Positions 10,012-17,341 of a DNA stretch of 64,000 bases are shown in pieces. The notes under the pieces were generated by a model. That model saw only the letters and a program-made list of their open reading frames with translations, did no database searches and had not been told where the DNA came from. Every line of letters starts with the position of its first letter. The first letter of the stretch is position 1. This DNA is from Rhodocyclaceae bacterium (GTDB taxonomy: Bacteria; Pseudomonadota; Gammaproteobacteria; Burkholderiales; Rhodocyclaceae), in NCBI GenBank assembly GCA_023383815.1, contig JAHDYG010000015.1, positions 1 through 64,000 of the forward strand, written 5' to 3'. Position numbers and translations under genes: made by a program.

Positions 10012-10581
10012 TCAGCCTGAAGTGCGTCCGGGAGGATCCGGGGGGCGGGCCGGGGGGGCGAGATCGCAGGTGTGAAATCCGAAGCGTCCGGACTGGCGGT
10101 CCGCGAAGTACTTCCGCAGGGTGATGCCGATCGTGCGAAAGGCGATGTCCTCCCATGGAATCTCGTGCTCGGCAAACAGTGCCACTTCGAGGGATTCTTC
10201 CCCAGGCCCGAAATCGAGATCGAGCAGGCGTGCGCGATAGACGATGTGAACCTGGCTGATGTGCGGGACGTTGATCAGGGTGAAGATGTCGCCAACCTCG
10301 ATGCGGGCGCGTGCCTCCTCCAGGGTCTCGCGCGCAGCGGCCGCGGCGGTGGTCTCGGCGTTCTCCATGAATCCGGCCGGAAGGGTCCAGAAACCGAGCC
10401 GCGGTTCGATCGCGCGGCGGCACAGCAGGATCCGGTTCTCCCACTCCGGAATCGCGCCCACGACCACCTTCGGGTTCAGATAGTGAATCGTGCCGCAGCA
10501 CCCGCACACATGCCGTTCGAGCGTATCGCCCGGGGGGACGCGAAGCGTGACCGGGGCGCCGCAATGGGAGCAGAAGTTCAT
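10012..10581 (-). CDS. Nudix hydrolase with N-terminal zinc ribbon
   Basis: The 189-residue protein starts with a zinc ribbon (CSHCG near residue 5, CGCCG near residue 26) followed by a Nudix domain. The Nudix box spans GFMENAETTAAAAARETLEE. The G-x5-E-x7-R-E-x2-E-E spacing is intact, but the glycine expected two residues after the final E-E is Arg. Zinc-ribbon Nudix proteins of this type include NADH pyrophosphatase-like enzymes, so a dinucleotide or nucleotide-sugar pyrophosphate is a likely substrate, unproven. ATG 10581 was chosen because it starts directly at the zinc ribbon; an in-frame ATG at 10707 only adds non-conserved residues. It is divergent from flhD. Confidence 0.87.
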   Translation of the reverse strand: MNFCSHCGAPVTLRVPPGDTLERHVCGCCGTIHYLNPKVVVGAIPEWENRILLCRRAIEPRLGFWTLPAGFMENAETTAAAAARETLEEARARIEVGDIFTLINVPHISQVHIVYRARLLDLDFGPGEESLEVALFAEHEIPWEDIAFRTIGITLRKYFADRQSGRFGFHTCDLAPPARPPDPPGRTSG

Positions 10582-10712
10582 CTGTGCAGACCTGGAATCC
10601 AGCGATCGACTGGTGGATTCTAGCGCGCCCGCACGCACCGTGCCGACCCGCAAAAGCGCAGCCGGCTGTGGTTTTTCTGATACGAAAACCCCGGGGAAAC
10701 AGGGCACTGAAT

Positions 10713-10741
10713 TTGCAATTACTGAGAAACTACTTTAAGTT
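10713..10741 (+). promoter_or_regulatory. Possible sigma-70 promoter of flhD
   Basis: Within the 191-bp gap before flhD, the locally AT-rich segment holds TTGCAA (10713-10718), a 17-bp spacer and TAAGTT (10736-10741). The -35 is fair, while the -10 matches only three of six consensus positions. The flhDC promoter of other bacteria is usually activator-dependent, which would fit a weak core. Treat as a candidate only. Confidence 0.3.
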
Positions 10742-10772
10742 CGAGGCAATCGCCCATGATCTTGAGTGGAAA

Positions 10773-11111
10773 ATGAAGCGCAGCGACTATCAGGAAGAGA
10801 TCACCGAGCTGAATCTCGCCTACCTGATGCTGGCGCAGAAGATGCTCCGGGAGGATCGCGAAACAGCCATGTTCCGGCTCGGAATCGGAGCCGAGGTCGC
10901 GGATCTCCTGGAGGGACTGACGAGCGCCCGGCTGGTGAAGATGGCCAGTGGGCAGATGCTGCTGCCGGTCTTCCGCTTCGACGACACGTTCCTCGCCGGG
11001 TTGCTGGCGGGTGAGGGCCGGGATCCGGCCAGTTCGCGCTTGCACGCGGCGATTCTGGCGGCCGGCAAACCGCCGGTCGGACTGGACGGGAAGCCCGCCA
11101 AGCGGGCGTGA
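10773..11111 (+). CDS. flhD: Flagellar transcriptional regulator FlhD
   Basis: The 112-residue protein is FlhD, which forms the FlhD4C2 complex that activates class 2 flagellar genes, including fliA. The conserved core ITELNLAYLMLAQKMLREDR and TAMFRLGIG is present, followed by a LVKMASGQMLLPVFRFDD segment. The frame is open from 10584, but ATG 10773, preceded by GAGTGGA, gives the family N-terminus. flhC follows after 120 bp, a rather wide gap that may hold regulatory sequence. FlhDC as master regulator is typical of enterobacteria and many betaproteobacteria. Confidence 0.93.
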   Translation: MKRSDYQEEITELNLAYLMLAQKMLREDRETAMFRLGIGAEVADLLEGLTSARLVKMASGQMLLPVFRFDDTFLAGLLAGEGRDPASSRLHAAILAAGKPPVGLDGKPAKRA

Positions 11112-11231
11112 GACGGAATTTAGCCGGCCATGCGGATCGGCCGCACGGTGGCATGAAGGGGAAGACGGTGGTGAGCGCGGGCCGGATCGGCCAAAGTAGC
11201 GTACACCGGGTCTTTTCCGGGGAGTGTTGGA

Positions 11232-11792
11232 ATGAAGAACAAGTCGATCATCGAAGAAGCCGAAGACGTCCGGCGTGCAGTTGAAATGGTCAGCCTCGGC
11301 GCGCGCATGCAGATGCTGGAGGCCGAAACCAGCCTCAGCCGCGAGCGACTGCTGAAGATTTACAAGGAAGTGCGCGGGATGTCGCCGCCGAAAGGCATGC
11401 TGCCGTTTTCGACCGACTGGTTCATGGCCTGGCAGCCGAACGTGCATGCATCGCTCTTCATGTCGTTTCAGACCTTCTTCCGCGAGCAGGCGGGTCTTTC
11501 CGGCCTGCCTGCGGTGTTGAAGAGCTACCACCTGTATCTCGACCACATCGAAGCCGAGGGGCTGGAGCCGGTGCTGAGCATCACCCGCGCCTGGACGCTG
11601 GTGCGCTTTTTCGAAGCGGATCTGCTGCAACAGGCCTCGTGTTCCAGCTGCGGTGGCCATTTCGTCGCTCATGCGTACGATCCGGTCCACGATTACGTGT
11701 GCGGCTTGTGCAACATGCCCTCGCGCGCGGGCAAGGGAAGGAAGCGTACCAGCGTCGCGAAGGTTCGTTCGCGTTTCGCCGAAGCGGAGTAA
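11232..11792 (+). CDS. flhC: Flagellar transcriptional regulator FlhC
   Basis: The 186-residue protein is FlhC, the DNA-contacting partner of FlhD. It has the family's zinc site: Cys137, Cys140, Cys157 and Cys160 (CSSC and CGLC). The segment LLKIYKEVRGMSPPKGMLPFS matches the conserved FlhC middle. The tail is basic (KGRKRTSVAKVRSR), consistent with DNA binding. The ATG is preceded by GGGGAGTG. The gene is followed within 45 bp by an intrinsic terminator, so flhDC ends there and motA needs its own promoter. Confidence 0.95.
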   Translation: MKNKSIIEEAEDVRRAVEMVSLGARMQMLEAETSLSRERLLKIYKEVRGMSPPKGMLPFSTDWFMAWQPNVHASLFMSFQTFFREQAGLSGLPAVLKSYHLYLDHIEAEGLEPVLSITRAWTLVRFFEADLLQQASCSSCGGHFVAHAYDPVHDYVCGLCNMPSRAGKGRKRTSVAKVRSRFAEAE

Positions 11793-11834
11793 GCCGACCC
11801 GGACAACGCTGCTGCTCCGTCCGTCGCAACGAAT

Positions 11835-11858
11835 GGCCGTCCTCGACGGCCTTTTTTT
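11835..11858 (+). terminator. Intrinsic terminator after flhC
   Basis: A perfect 7-bp GGCCGTC/GACGGCC stem with a CTC loop is followed directly by seven T residues. This is a textbook Rho-independent terminator ending the flhDC transcript. Confidence 0.92.
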
Positions 11859-11860
11859 CG

Positions 11861-11887
11861 TCAAGTTTCTGGCGTCTGCGACGATAC
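11861..11887 (+). promoter_or_regulatory. Sigma-28 (FliA) promoter of motAB
   Basis: TCAAGTTT (11861-11868), an 11-bp spacer and GACGATAC (11880-11887) match the FliA consensus TCAAG/TAAAGTTT-N11-GCCGATAA with six of eight -10 bases. It starts right after the flhC terminator and would begin transcription about 45 bp before motA. The placement before a known FliA-class gene supports the call. Confidence 0.75.
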
Positions 11888-11939
11888 ATTAGAATGTGCG
11901 CTTTGTCGCATGTTCGCCATGACTGGACTGGGGTGACCG

Positions 11940-12797
11940 GTGTTTCTCCTTATTGGGTACGTGATCATTATCCTGGCCTCGATCGGCACCTATGCGATCC
12001 ACGGCAGCCTGATGGCACTGTGGGTTCCCGTCGAGTATCTTGCGATCGTTGGTCTCATGATCGGCGGCTTCGTGGCCGGAAACGGCAGCAAGGCGATCAA
12101 GGCCACCCTGAAGGCCATTCCTGGCGTGATGAAGGGGTCGCCCTACAACAAGGCTCTCTACATGGATCTGCTCGCACTCCTGTACGAAGTGCTGGCCAAG
12201 GTTCGCAAGGAGGGCCTGATGTCGATCGAGAACGACGTCGAGGATCCACATGCAAGTCCGTTGTTCTCGAAGTATCCGGGCATCGTCGCGGATCACCACG
12301 TCGTGGAGTTCATGACCGACTACCTGCGCATGATGGTCGGTGGCAACCTCAACGCGTTCGAGATCGAGAACCTGATGGACCAGGAGATCGAGACGCACCA
12401 CCAGGAGGCGCACGCGGCGCCTCACGTGGTGGCCAAGGTGGGCGACGCGCTGCCGGCGTTCGGCATCGTCGTTGCGGTGATGGGCGTCGTGAACACCATG
12501 GGGTCGGTCGGCGAGCCGCCTGCGGTGCTGGGCAAGATGATCGGCGGCGCGCTGGTCGGCACATTCCTCGGCATCCTGCTCTCGTACGGTTTCATCCAGC
12601 CCATCGCGAGCCAGCTCGAGCAGCGGGTCGAGGAAAGCGGCAAGATCTATCAGTGCATCAAGGTGGTGCTGCTCGCGAGCATGAACGGCTACGCACCGCA
12701 GGTCGCGGTCGAGTTCGGACGCAAGGTGCTGTATTCGACCGACCGGCCGACCTTCCTCGAACTGGAACAGGACATCAAGAGCCGCAAGGGCAAGTGA
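11940..12797 (+). CDS. motA: Flagellar motor stator protein MotA
   Basis: The 285-residue protein is MotA, the proton-channel stator subunit of the inner membrane. Four membrane helices are visible (about residues 1-20, 30-50, 165-188, 198-220). The conserved Pro172 in ALPAFGIVVAVMGVV lines the channel. The cytoplasmic loop residues that contact FliG are in YEVLAKVRKEGLMSIEND (Arg89, Glu96). The start codon is GTG with TGGGGTGA upstream. motB follows after 64 bp, forming the usual stator pair, and a sigma-28-like promoter lies upstream. Confidence 0.96.
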   Translation: MFLLIGYVIIILASIGTYAIHGSLMALWVPVEYLAIVGLMIGGFVAGNGSKAIKATLKAIPGVMKGSPYNKALYMDLLALLYEVLAKVRKEGLMSIENDVEDPHASPLFSKYPGIVADHHVVEFMTDYLRMMVGGNLNAFEIENLMDQEIETHHQEAHAAPHVVAKVGDALPAFGIVVAVMGVVNTMGSVGEPPAVLGKMIGGALVGTFLGILLSYGFIQPIASQLEQRVEESGKIYQCIKVVLLASMNGYAPQVAVEFGRKVLYSTDRPTFLELEQDIKSRKGK

Positions 12798-12861
12798 GGA
12801 AGGTCGCGGACCGCACGCGGGCGGGACAGGCCCGGCTGCGTCGACCGGACGAGGCTGAACG

Positions 12862-13920
12862 ATGAGTGACGATACCCAGCAGCCGATCGTAGTCAAGCGC
12901 ATCAAGAAGGGCGGTGGAGGTCACCACGGTGGCGCGTGGAAGATCGCCTACGCCGATTTCGTGACTGCGATGATGGCGTTCTTCCTGATGATGTGGCTGC
13001 TCGGGTCGACGGCGCAGGGGGATCTGCAGGGCATTGCCGATCATTTCCAGAATCCGCTCAAGGTATCGCTCCACGGTGGAAGCGGTACCGGCGACAGTTC
13101 GAGCGTGATCCAGGGCGGGGGAGAGGACCTGACGCGCTCGCTCGGCCAGGTCAAGCGCGGCGACGTCGAGGGGCGACGGGCGATCAACCTCGATGCCGCA
13201 AAGGGCCGCCAGCCAGAGTCCTACGAAGGCGACACGCCGTCGCGCGACCATGAAGAGGAGCGTCGCGAGCGCGGACGCCTGCTCGACCTCAAGGGGAAGA
13301 TCGAGGCGATCGTCGAAGCCGATGCCAAGCTCAGACCGTTCAAGAACCAGATCCTGATCGACATCACGACCGAGGGGCTGCGCATCCAGCTCGTCGACGA
13401 GCAGAACCGCCCCATGTTCGCCAGTGCGAGTGCCGATCTGCGACCCTACATGCGTGATCTGCTGCGTGCGATCGGGCGTGTGCTCAACGACGTGCCGAAT
13501 CGGCTCAGCCTGTCCGGCCATACCGACGCGGCGCCGTTTGCGGGGGGGGAGCGCGGATTCTCGAACTGGGAGCTCTCCGCGAACCGTGCGAATGCCTCGC
13601 GGCGAGAAATGATCGCGGGCGGACTGGAGCCGACCCGGGTCATCCGCGTGGTCGGTCTGTCGGACATGATTCCGCTGAACGCGAAGGATCCGCTCGATCC
13701 GATCAATCGACGGATCAGCATCATCGTCCTGAACCGCAAGACCGAAGAGGCCTTGCTGGCCGAGAGCGCCGCCCGTGCCGCGAATGGCACTGCGAACGGA
13801 GGCGGCTCAGGCACCGGACCCGATTCCGCGCCGGCGGGCGACGCGTCGAACGCCATGCCCCGCACGGGCGGCGCGGCTGCGCCGCAACCGCCCGCTGCAG
13901 TCGTCTCGCCGGGGGGCTGA
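12862..13920 (+). CDS. motB: Flagellar motor stator protein MotB
   Basis: The 352-residue protein is MotB, which anchors MotA to peptidoglycan. The N-terminus is basic, followed by one membrane helix with the proton-binding Asp32 in YADFVTAMMAFFLMMWLLGS, at the same residue number as in E. coli MotB. The periplasmic part has an OmpA/peptidoglycan-binding domain (about 165-300), including LSLSGHTDAAPF and NWELSANRANASRREM. The last 50 residues are Gly/Ala/Pro-rich and probably disordered. It is co-transcribed with motA; no terminator is evident before the next promoter. Confidence 0.96.
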   Translation: MSDDTQQPIVVKRIKKGGGGHHGGAWKIAYADFVTAMMAFFLMMWLLGSTAQGDLQGIADHFQNPLKVSLHGGSGTGDSSSVIQGGGEDLTRSLGQVKRGDVEGRRAINLDAAKGRQPESYEGDTPSRDHEEERRERGRLLDLKGKIEAIVEADAKLRPFKNQILIDITTEGLRIQLVDEQNRPMFASASADLRPYMRDLLRAIGRVLNDVPNRLSLSGHTDAAPFAGGERGFSNWELSANRANASRREMIAGGLEPTRVIRVVGLSDMIPLNAKDPLDPINRRISIIVLNRKTEEALLAESAARAANGTANGGGSGTGPDSAPAGDASNAMPRTGGAAAPQPPAAVVSPGG

Positions 13921-13958
13921 GGAAGGACCGGTGCCGCTCGGGGGGCGGGACGGTCATC

Positions 13959-13985
13959 TCAAGTTCGTCGCGCCCGGGACGATAA
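13959..13985 (+). promoter_or_regulatory. Sigma-28 (FliA) promoter of the hptW-cheR-cheB unit
   Basis: TCAAGTTC (13959-13966), an 11-bp spacer and GACGATAA (13978-13985) are a strong FliA match, better in the -10 than the motA site. It lies 36 bp before the start of the Hpt-CheW gene and gives that gene its own entry point downstream of motB. Confidence 0.75.
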
Positions 13986-14021
13986 ACGGATCAGGGCGTA
14001 CTGCGAAGAACGGGGTCGGGT

Positions 14022-15530
14022 GTGGCGGTTGACATGAATGCTTTCCGGGAGATGTTCTTCGCCGAATGCGAGGATCTGCTGCTTCGTGCCGGAACGCTGC
14101 TCGATACGCCGCGCGCGGATTGGCCGCTTGAAGATCTGGCCGAACTGCATCGGTGCATCCACTCGATCAAGGGTGGGGCCGTGACCTTCGGCCTTGAGTC
14201 GCTTTCGGAGCTGGCCCGTGAGGCCGAGAAGCTGCTCGACGGATTGAGGACGGGACGACTCTTGCCGGACGGGCCGCGGCTGGCGCTGATCCGGGAGGTG
14301 GTGCAGCAACTCGGTGAGTGCCTGCAAAGGTGTCGCGAAGGGGGGGGCGAACCGCCGACGGAAGGTCAACCGGAGCTGATTCAGCGCCTGCGCGCATCGG
14401 GAGGCGGCGGTGACGATGCGTTGGGACCGGCTTCCGTGCACGCGGGTGCGCCCGAAGCCGATTCAGTGCCTGCCGGGGAAGATGCCGCGCTTCCTGTGCT
14501 GGGGTTCGATGTCGCGGGGCAGGGCTATGCGATCGATGCCCGGAGGGTCCGCGAGATCCGGTCCGAGAAATGGATGGCCAGGCTCCCTGGGGCGCCCGCT
14601 CCGCTGGCCGGGGTGACCGAGCTCGGTGGTGAATACGTGCCGGTGGTCGATCTGCGCAGCCTGCTCACGGCCTGGCGTGATCCTGAAGGCAGCACACGGG
14701 CGGGCATGCTGCTGTGCCTTGAACTGGCGAACGGACAGGCGGCGCTTCTGGTCGATCATGGTGGCGAGATCGTTGCGCTCGACACCGGACGTGTCGGTGC
14801 GACGCCGGCCTTTGTCATTGCCAGCGGAATCGACTACGTCGAGGGCTTCATCCGGGAGCACGATGGAATCCGGATTCTCCTGGATGTGGAGGTGCTCTTG
14901 CAGCGCGTCGGTGTTGGGTGCCGGAACGATGAAAGCCGGAGTGTTCAGGCGCGGATCGAGGCGCTCAACGCACGACTGAGCGCCATCCGCGCGACCCATC
15001 CGCGCCTGCCGCAGAACACCTCGATCGGAGCGCGGATCGACGCGGTTCAGGGGCGCCTGGACAGGATGATCGGGCACGCGCTCGATCGGACGCTTGCGCC
15101 CCGGGCGGTCGGGGCAGACGATGGAGCGGTCGACTCGCGCGGGCAGGAGCGGTTGAACGGGCTGCTCGATTATGCTGGAGATGCCGTCGATGCGGGGCGG
15201 GCCGCGATCCAATGCCAGCGCGACGGGAACGCTGCATTGAGCTATGCTGAGCGTAGCCGCGAAACCCTGTTGCTCTTGCTGGAGTGGGTGGCCGATCTGG
15301 TCAGCGGTCTGGAGCGCTACATGCCCGATGACGAGCAACGTGCGAATCGCGCAGGGGCCTCCCGGGCGACCAACGGGTTCACCGAGGCGATGCCGCAGGA
15401 AGCTGGCAAGGAACCGTCCGGACCGGACGGCGGGACGCCCGATCGCAGCCGGCCGCCGCTGCCGAAGATCCGGCGTGGAATCCGGCAGGGCGCGGTGGCC
15501 GCGGATGAATGGGAGATCTTCAGAGAATGA
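14022..15530 (+). CDS. Hpt-CheW fusion chemotaxis protein with C-terminal CheR-docking-like tail
   Basis: The 502-residue protein combines parts not normally found together. Residues 1-105 form an Hpt (CheA P1-like) domain with phosphoacceptor His47 in CIHSIKGGAVTFG. Residues 156-300 form a CheW domain. Residues 305-435 are helical and of no family I recognise, followed by a Gly/Pro-rich linker. The protein ends DEWEIFRE, containing W-E-x-F like the NWETF pentapeptide on chemoreceptors that tethers CheR and CheB. No dimerisation or ATPase domain is present, so it cannot be a kinase by itself. Start is GTG 14022; ATG 14034 is an alternative. Its TGA overlaps the cheR ATG, indicating coupled translation. 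Its role is unknown; inference: a phosphorelay scaffold in the chemoreceptor array. Confidence 0.85.
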   Translation: MAVDMNAFREMFFAECEDLLLRAGTLLDTPRADWPLEDLAELHRCIHSIKGGAVTFGLESLSELAREAEKLLDGLRTGRLLPDGPRLALIREVVQQLGECLQRCREGGGEPPTEGQPELIQRLRASGGGGDDALGPASVHAGAPEADSVPAGEDAALPVLGFDVAGQGYAIDARRVREIRSEKWMARLPGAPAPLAGVTELGGEYVPVVDLRSLLTAWRDPEGSTRAGMLLCLELANGQAALLVDHGGEIVALDTGRVGATPAFVIASGIDYVEGFIREHDGIRILLDVEVLLQRVGVGCRNDESRSVQARIEALNARLSAIRATHPRLPQNTSIGARIDAVQGRLDRMIGHALDRTLAPRAVGADDGAVDSRGQERLNGLLDYAGDAVDAGRAAIQCQRDGNAALSYAERSRETLLLLLEWVADLVSGLERYMPDDEQRANRAGASRATNGFTEAMPQEAGKEPSGPDGGTPDRSRPPLPKIRRGIRQGAVAADEWEIFRE

Positions 15531-16465
15531 CATCGAAGGACCGTCCTGCGCTTGGCGTACGGACACCAGGCGGGAGCGCCAGGCCGACTGGTTCGTCGCC
15601 CCCGCTCTTTCCGCGTGGATTGCCCGAGGTGCGGCCTCTGGCAGCGACGCGTGATCGCGAATTCGAGTTCTCCGAAGCGGACTTCGAACGGATCCGAAAG
15701 CTGATCTACGAGCACGCAGGCATTGCGTTGCCGGCTGCCAAGCATGACATGGTCTACAGCCGCCTGACGCGGCGCCTGCGAGCCTGCGGCGATACCAGCT
15801 TCTCGCAGTATCTTGCGCGCCTTGATCGGGATCGCAATGAATGGGAGGCATTCGTCAATTCCCTGACGACGAACCTGACCTCCTTCTTCCGCGAATCGCA
15901 TCATTTCGACATCCTCGCCGAGCGGCTGAAGAAGATCGGTTCGGGACGCACGATCACGATCTGGTGCTGTGCGGCGTCCACCGGGGAAGAGCCCTATTCG
16001 CTTGCGATGACGGCCTGCGACGCTTTCAGGACCCTCTCTCCGCCCGTGCGGATTGTCGCGAGCGATGTCAACACCACCGTGCTGGCACACGGGCAGCGTG
16101 GTGAGTATGGCGCGGACCGGGTCGAGAAGCTGCGGGCGGAGCAGATCCAGCAGTACTTCGTGCGCACATCGGGTGTTGGCCAGGAAGGCTATCGGGTCCG
16201 GCCAGAACTCCAGCGTCTCATCACGTTCCGGCGCATCAACCTGCTCGAGCAGGCCTGGCCGGTGCAGGGGCCGCTCGACGCCATCTTCTGTCGCAACGTG
16301 ATGATCTACTTCGACAAACCCACCCAGTACACGATCCTTAAACGTTTCGTTCCCCTGCTGCGCCCTGATGGCGCGATGTTTGCAGGGCATTCGGAGAGCT
16401 TCATCCATGCGGCGGACCTGTTCCGTCCCCTCGGGCGCACCGTCTACCAGCGCGCCGACGCATAG
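15527..16465 (+). CDS. cheR: Chemotaxis protein methyltransferase CheR
   Basis: The 312-residue protein is CheR, which methylates receptor glutamates using S-adenosylmethionine. After a non-conserved N-terminus of about 45 residues come the all-alpha domain (FERIRKLIYEHAGIAL) and the Rossmann domain. Its SAM-binding motifs are CAASTGEEPYSLAM and FCRNVMIYFD. The beta-subdomain segment RTSGVGQEGYRV has the same length as the E. coli pentapeptide-binding loop, suggesting a docking-dependent enzyme (inference). ATG 15527 overlaps the upstream stop as ATGA and has GGAGA upstream; an in-frame ATG at 15509 is less likely. Confidence 0.94.
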   Translation: MTSKDRPALGVRTPGGSARPTGSSPPLFPRGLPEVRPLAATRDREFEFSEADFERIRKLIYEHAGIALPAAKHDMVYSRLTRRLRACGDTSFSQYLARLDRDRNEWEAFVNSLTTNLTSFFRESHHFDILAERLKKIGSGRTITIWCCAASTGEEPYSLAMTACDAFRTLSPPVRIVASDVNTTVLAHGQRGEYGADRVEKLRAEQIQQYFVRTSGVGQEGYRVRPELQRLITFRRINLLEQAWPVQGPLDAIFCRNVMIYFDKPTQYTILKRFVPLLRPDGAMFAGHSESFIHAADLFRPLGRTVYQRADA

Positions 16466-16486
16466 CCGGGCGAAACGGGAATACAC

Positions 16487-17107
16487 ATGAAGACAGCGCA
16501 TGCTGCGATCGGTGCAGGATGGTCGGGTCAGATCGTCTGCATCGGAGCATCGACCGGGGGTACCGAAGCGGTCAAGGCGGTGCTGCAAGGGTTGCCTGCG
16601 AGCATGCCGCCGGTGCTGATCGTGCAACACATGCCCGTCATGTTCACGGCGGCCTTCGCGCGTCGTCTCGACAGCCTGTGCGCACTCACCGTCAAGGAGG
16701 CCGAGCACGGTGAGCGCGTGCAGCCGGGGACCGCCTACATCGCGCCAGGCGACGCCCATCTGGCGCTTGAACGGGGTGGTGGCGGATTCGAGTGCGTGCT
16801 GTCGAAAGGCCCCCCCGTGAACCGGCACCGACCTTCGGTCGACGTGCTGTTCCGGTCCGTGGCGCAACTGTGCGGCGCATCGTCGATCGGTGTGCTGCTG
16901 ACCGGGATGGGCAAGGACGGGGCCGAGGGGTTGCTGGAGATGCGCAGGAAGGGCGCCTGGACCATTGCCCAGGACGAAAGCTCGTGTGTCGTCTATGGCA
17001 TGCCGCGCGAGGCTGCGGTCCTGGGGGCAGCGGCCGAGATCCTGCCGCTTGGTGCGGTATCGAACCACCTCGTGCGCCGCCTCGGGCTTTCCCCGATCCC
17101 GCAATAA
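16487..17107 (+). CDS. CheB-type methylesterase domain protein lacking a receiver domain
   Basis: The 206-residue protein consists only of the CheB catalytic domain. The catalytic triad is visible: Ser22 in GASTGGTEA, His48 in VQHMP, and Asp144 in [10 protein letters not shown]. Standard CheB is about 350 residues, with a regulatory receiver that must be phosphorylated by CheA; that part is missing here and nothing upstream encodes it in frame. The enzyme should remove receptor methyl esters or deamidate glutamines without direct phospho-control. It follows cheR by 21 bp and ends the hptW-cheR-cheB unit. A sigma-28-like site begins 5 bp after its stop codon. Confidence 0.92.
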   Translation: MKTAHAAIGAGWSGQIVCIGASTGGTEAVKAVLQGLPASMPPVLIVQHMPVMFTAAFARRLDSLCALTVKEAEHGERVQPGTAYIAPGDAHLALERGGGGFECVLSKGPPVNRHRPSVDVLFRSVAQLCGASSIGVLLTGMGKDGAEGLLEMRRKGAWTIAQDESSCVVYGMPREAAVLGAAAEILPLGAVSNHLVRRLGLSPIPQ

Positions 17108-17111
17108 TGGC

Positions 17112-17139
17112 TAAAGCCAGGGCGCCCAACGGCCGATAG
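17112..17139 (+). promoter_or_regulatory. Probable sigma-28 (FliA) promoter of the cheV-cheA operon
   Basis: TAAAG (17112-17116) and GCCGATAG (17132-17139) match both FliA elements, with seven of eight -10 bases. The TAAA-to-GCC spacing is 16 bp instead of the usual 15. Transcription would start near 17146 and leave a leader of almost 200 nt before cheV. The spacing makes this the weakest of the three FliA candidates. Confidence 0.55.
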
Positions 17140-17341
17140 AAATCACAACGGGGGCAGCCGCGCGTGCTCGGGACCGCAGCAAACGCCTGAAATGGTCCCG
17201 GAAAACAAGGCTTTTCGGGGTGGTTGCAGCACTGGGGCGCGCGTAATATGGTGTGCAGAGGACCGGCGGAGCCCGGTGCTGGAAGTCCGGCGCGTGTCGG
17301 GGAACCTCGAGATCGAACAACCGCAGTCTGCGGAGAGCGAA

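Noticed and set aside
17192-17341. N-terminal extension of the first CheV from ATG 17192
   Set aside because: The extra residues are not conserved in the CheV family and the start lacks a ribosome site, whereas ATG 17342 has one and gives the family N-terminus.
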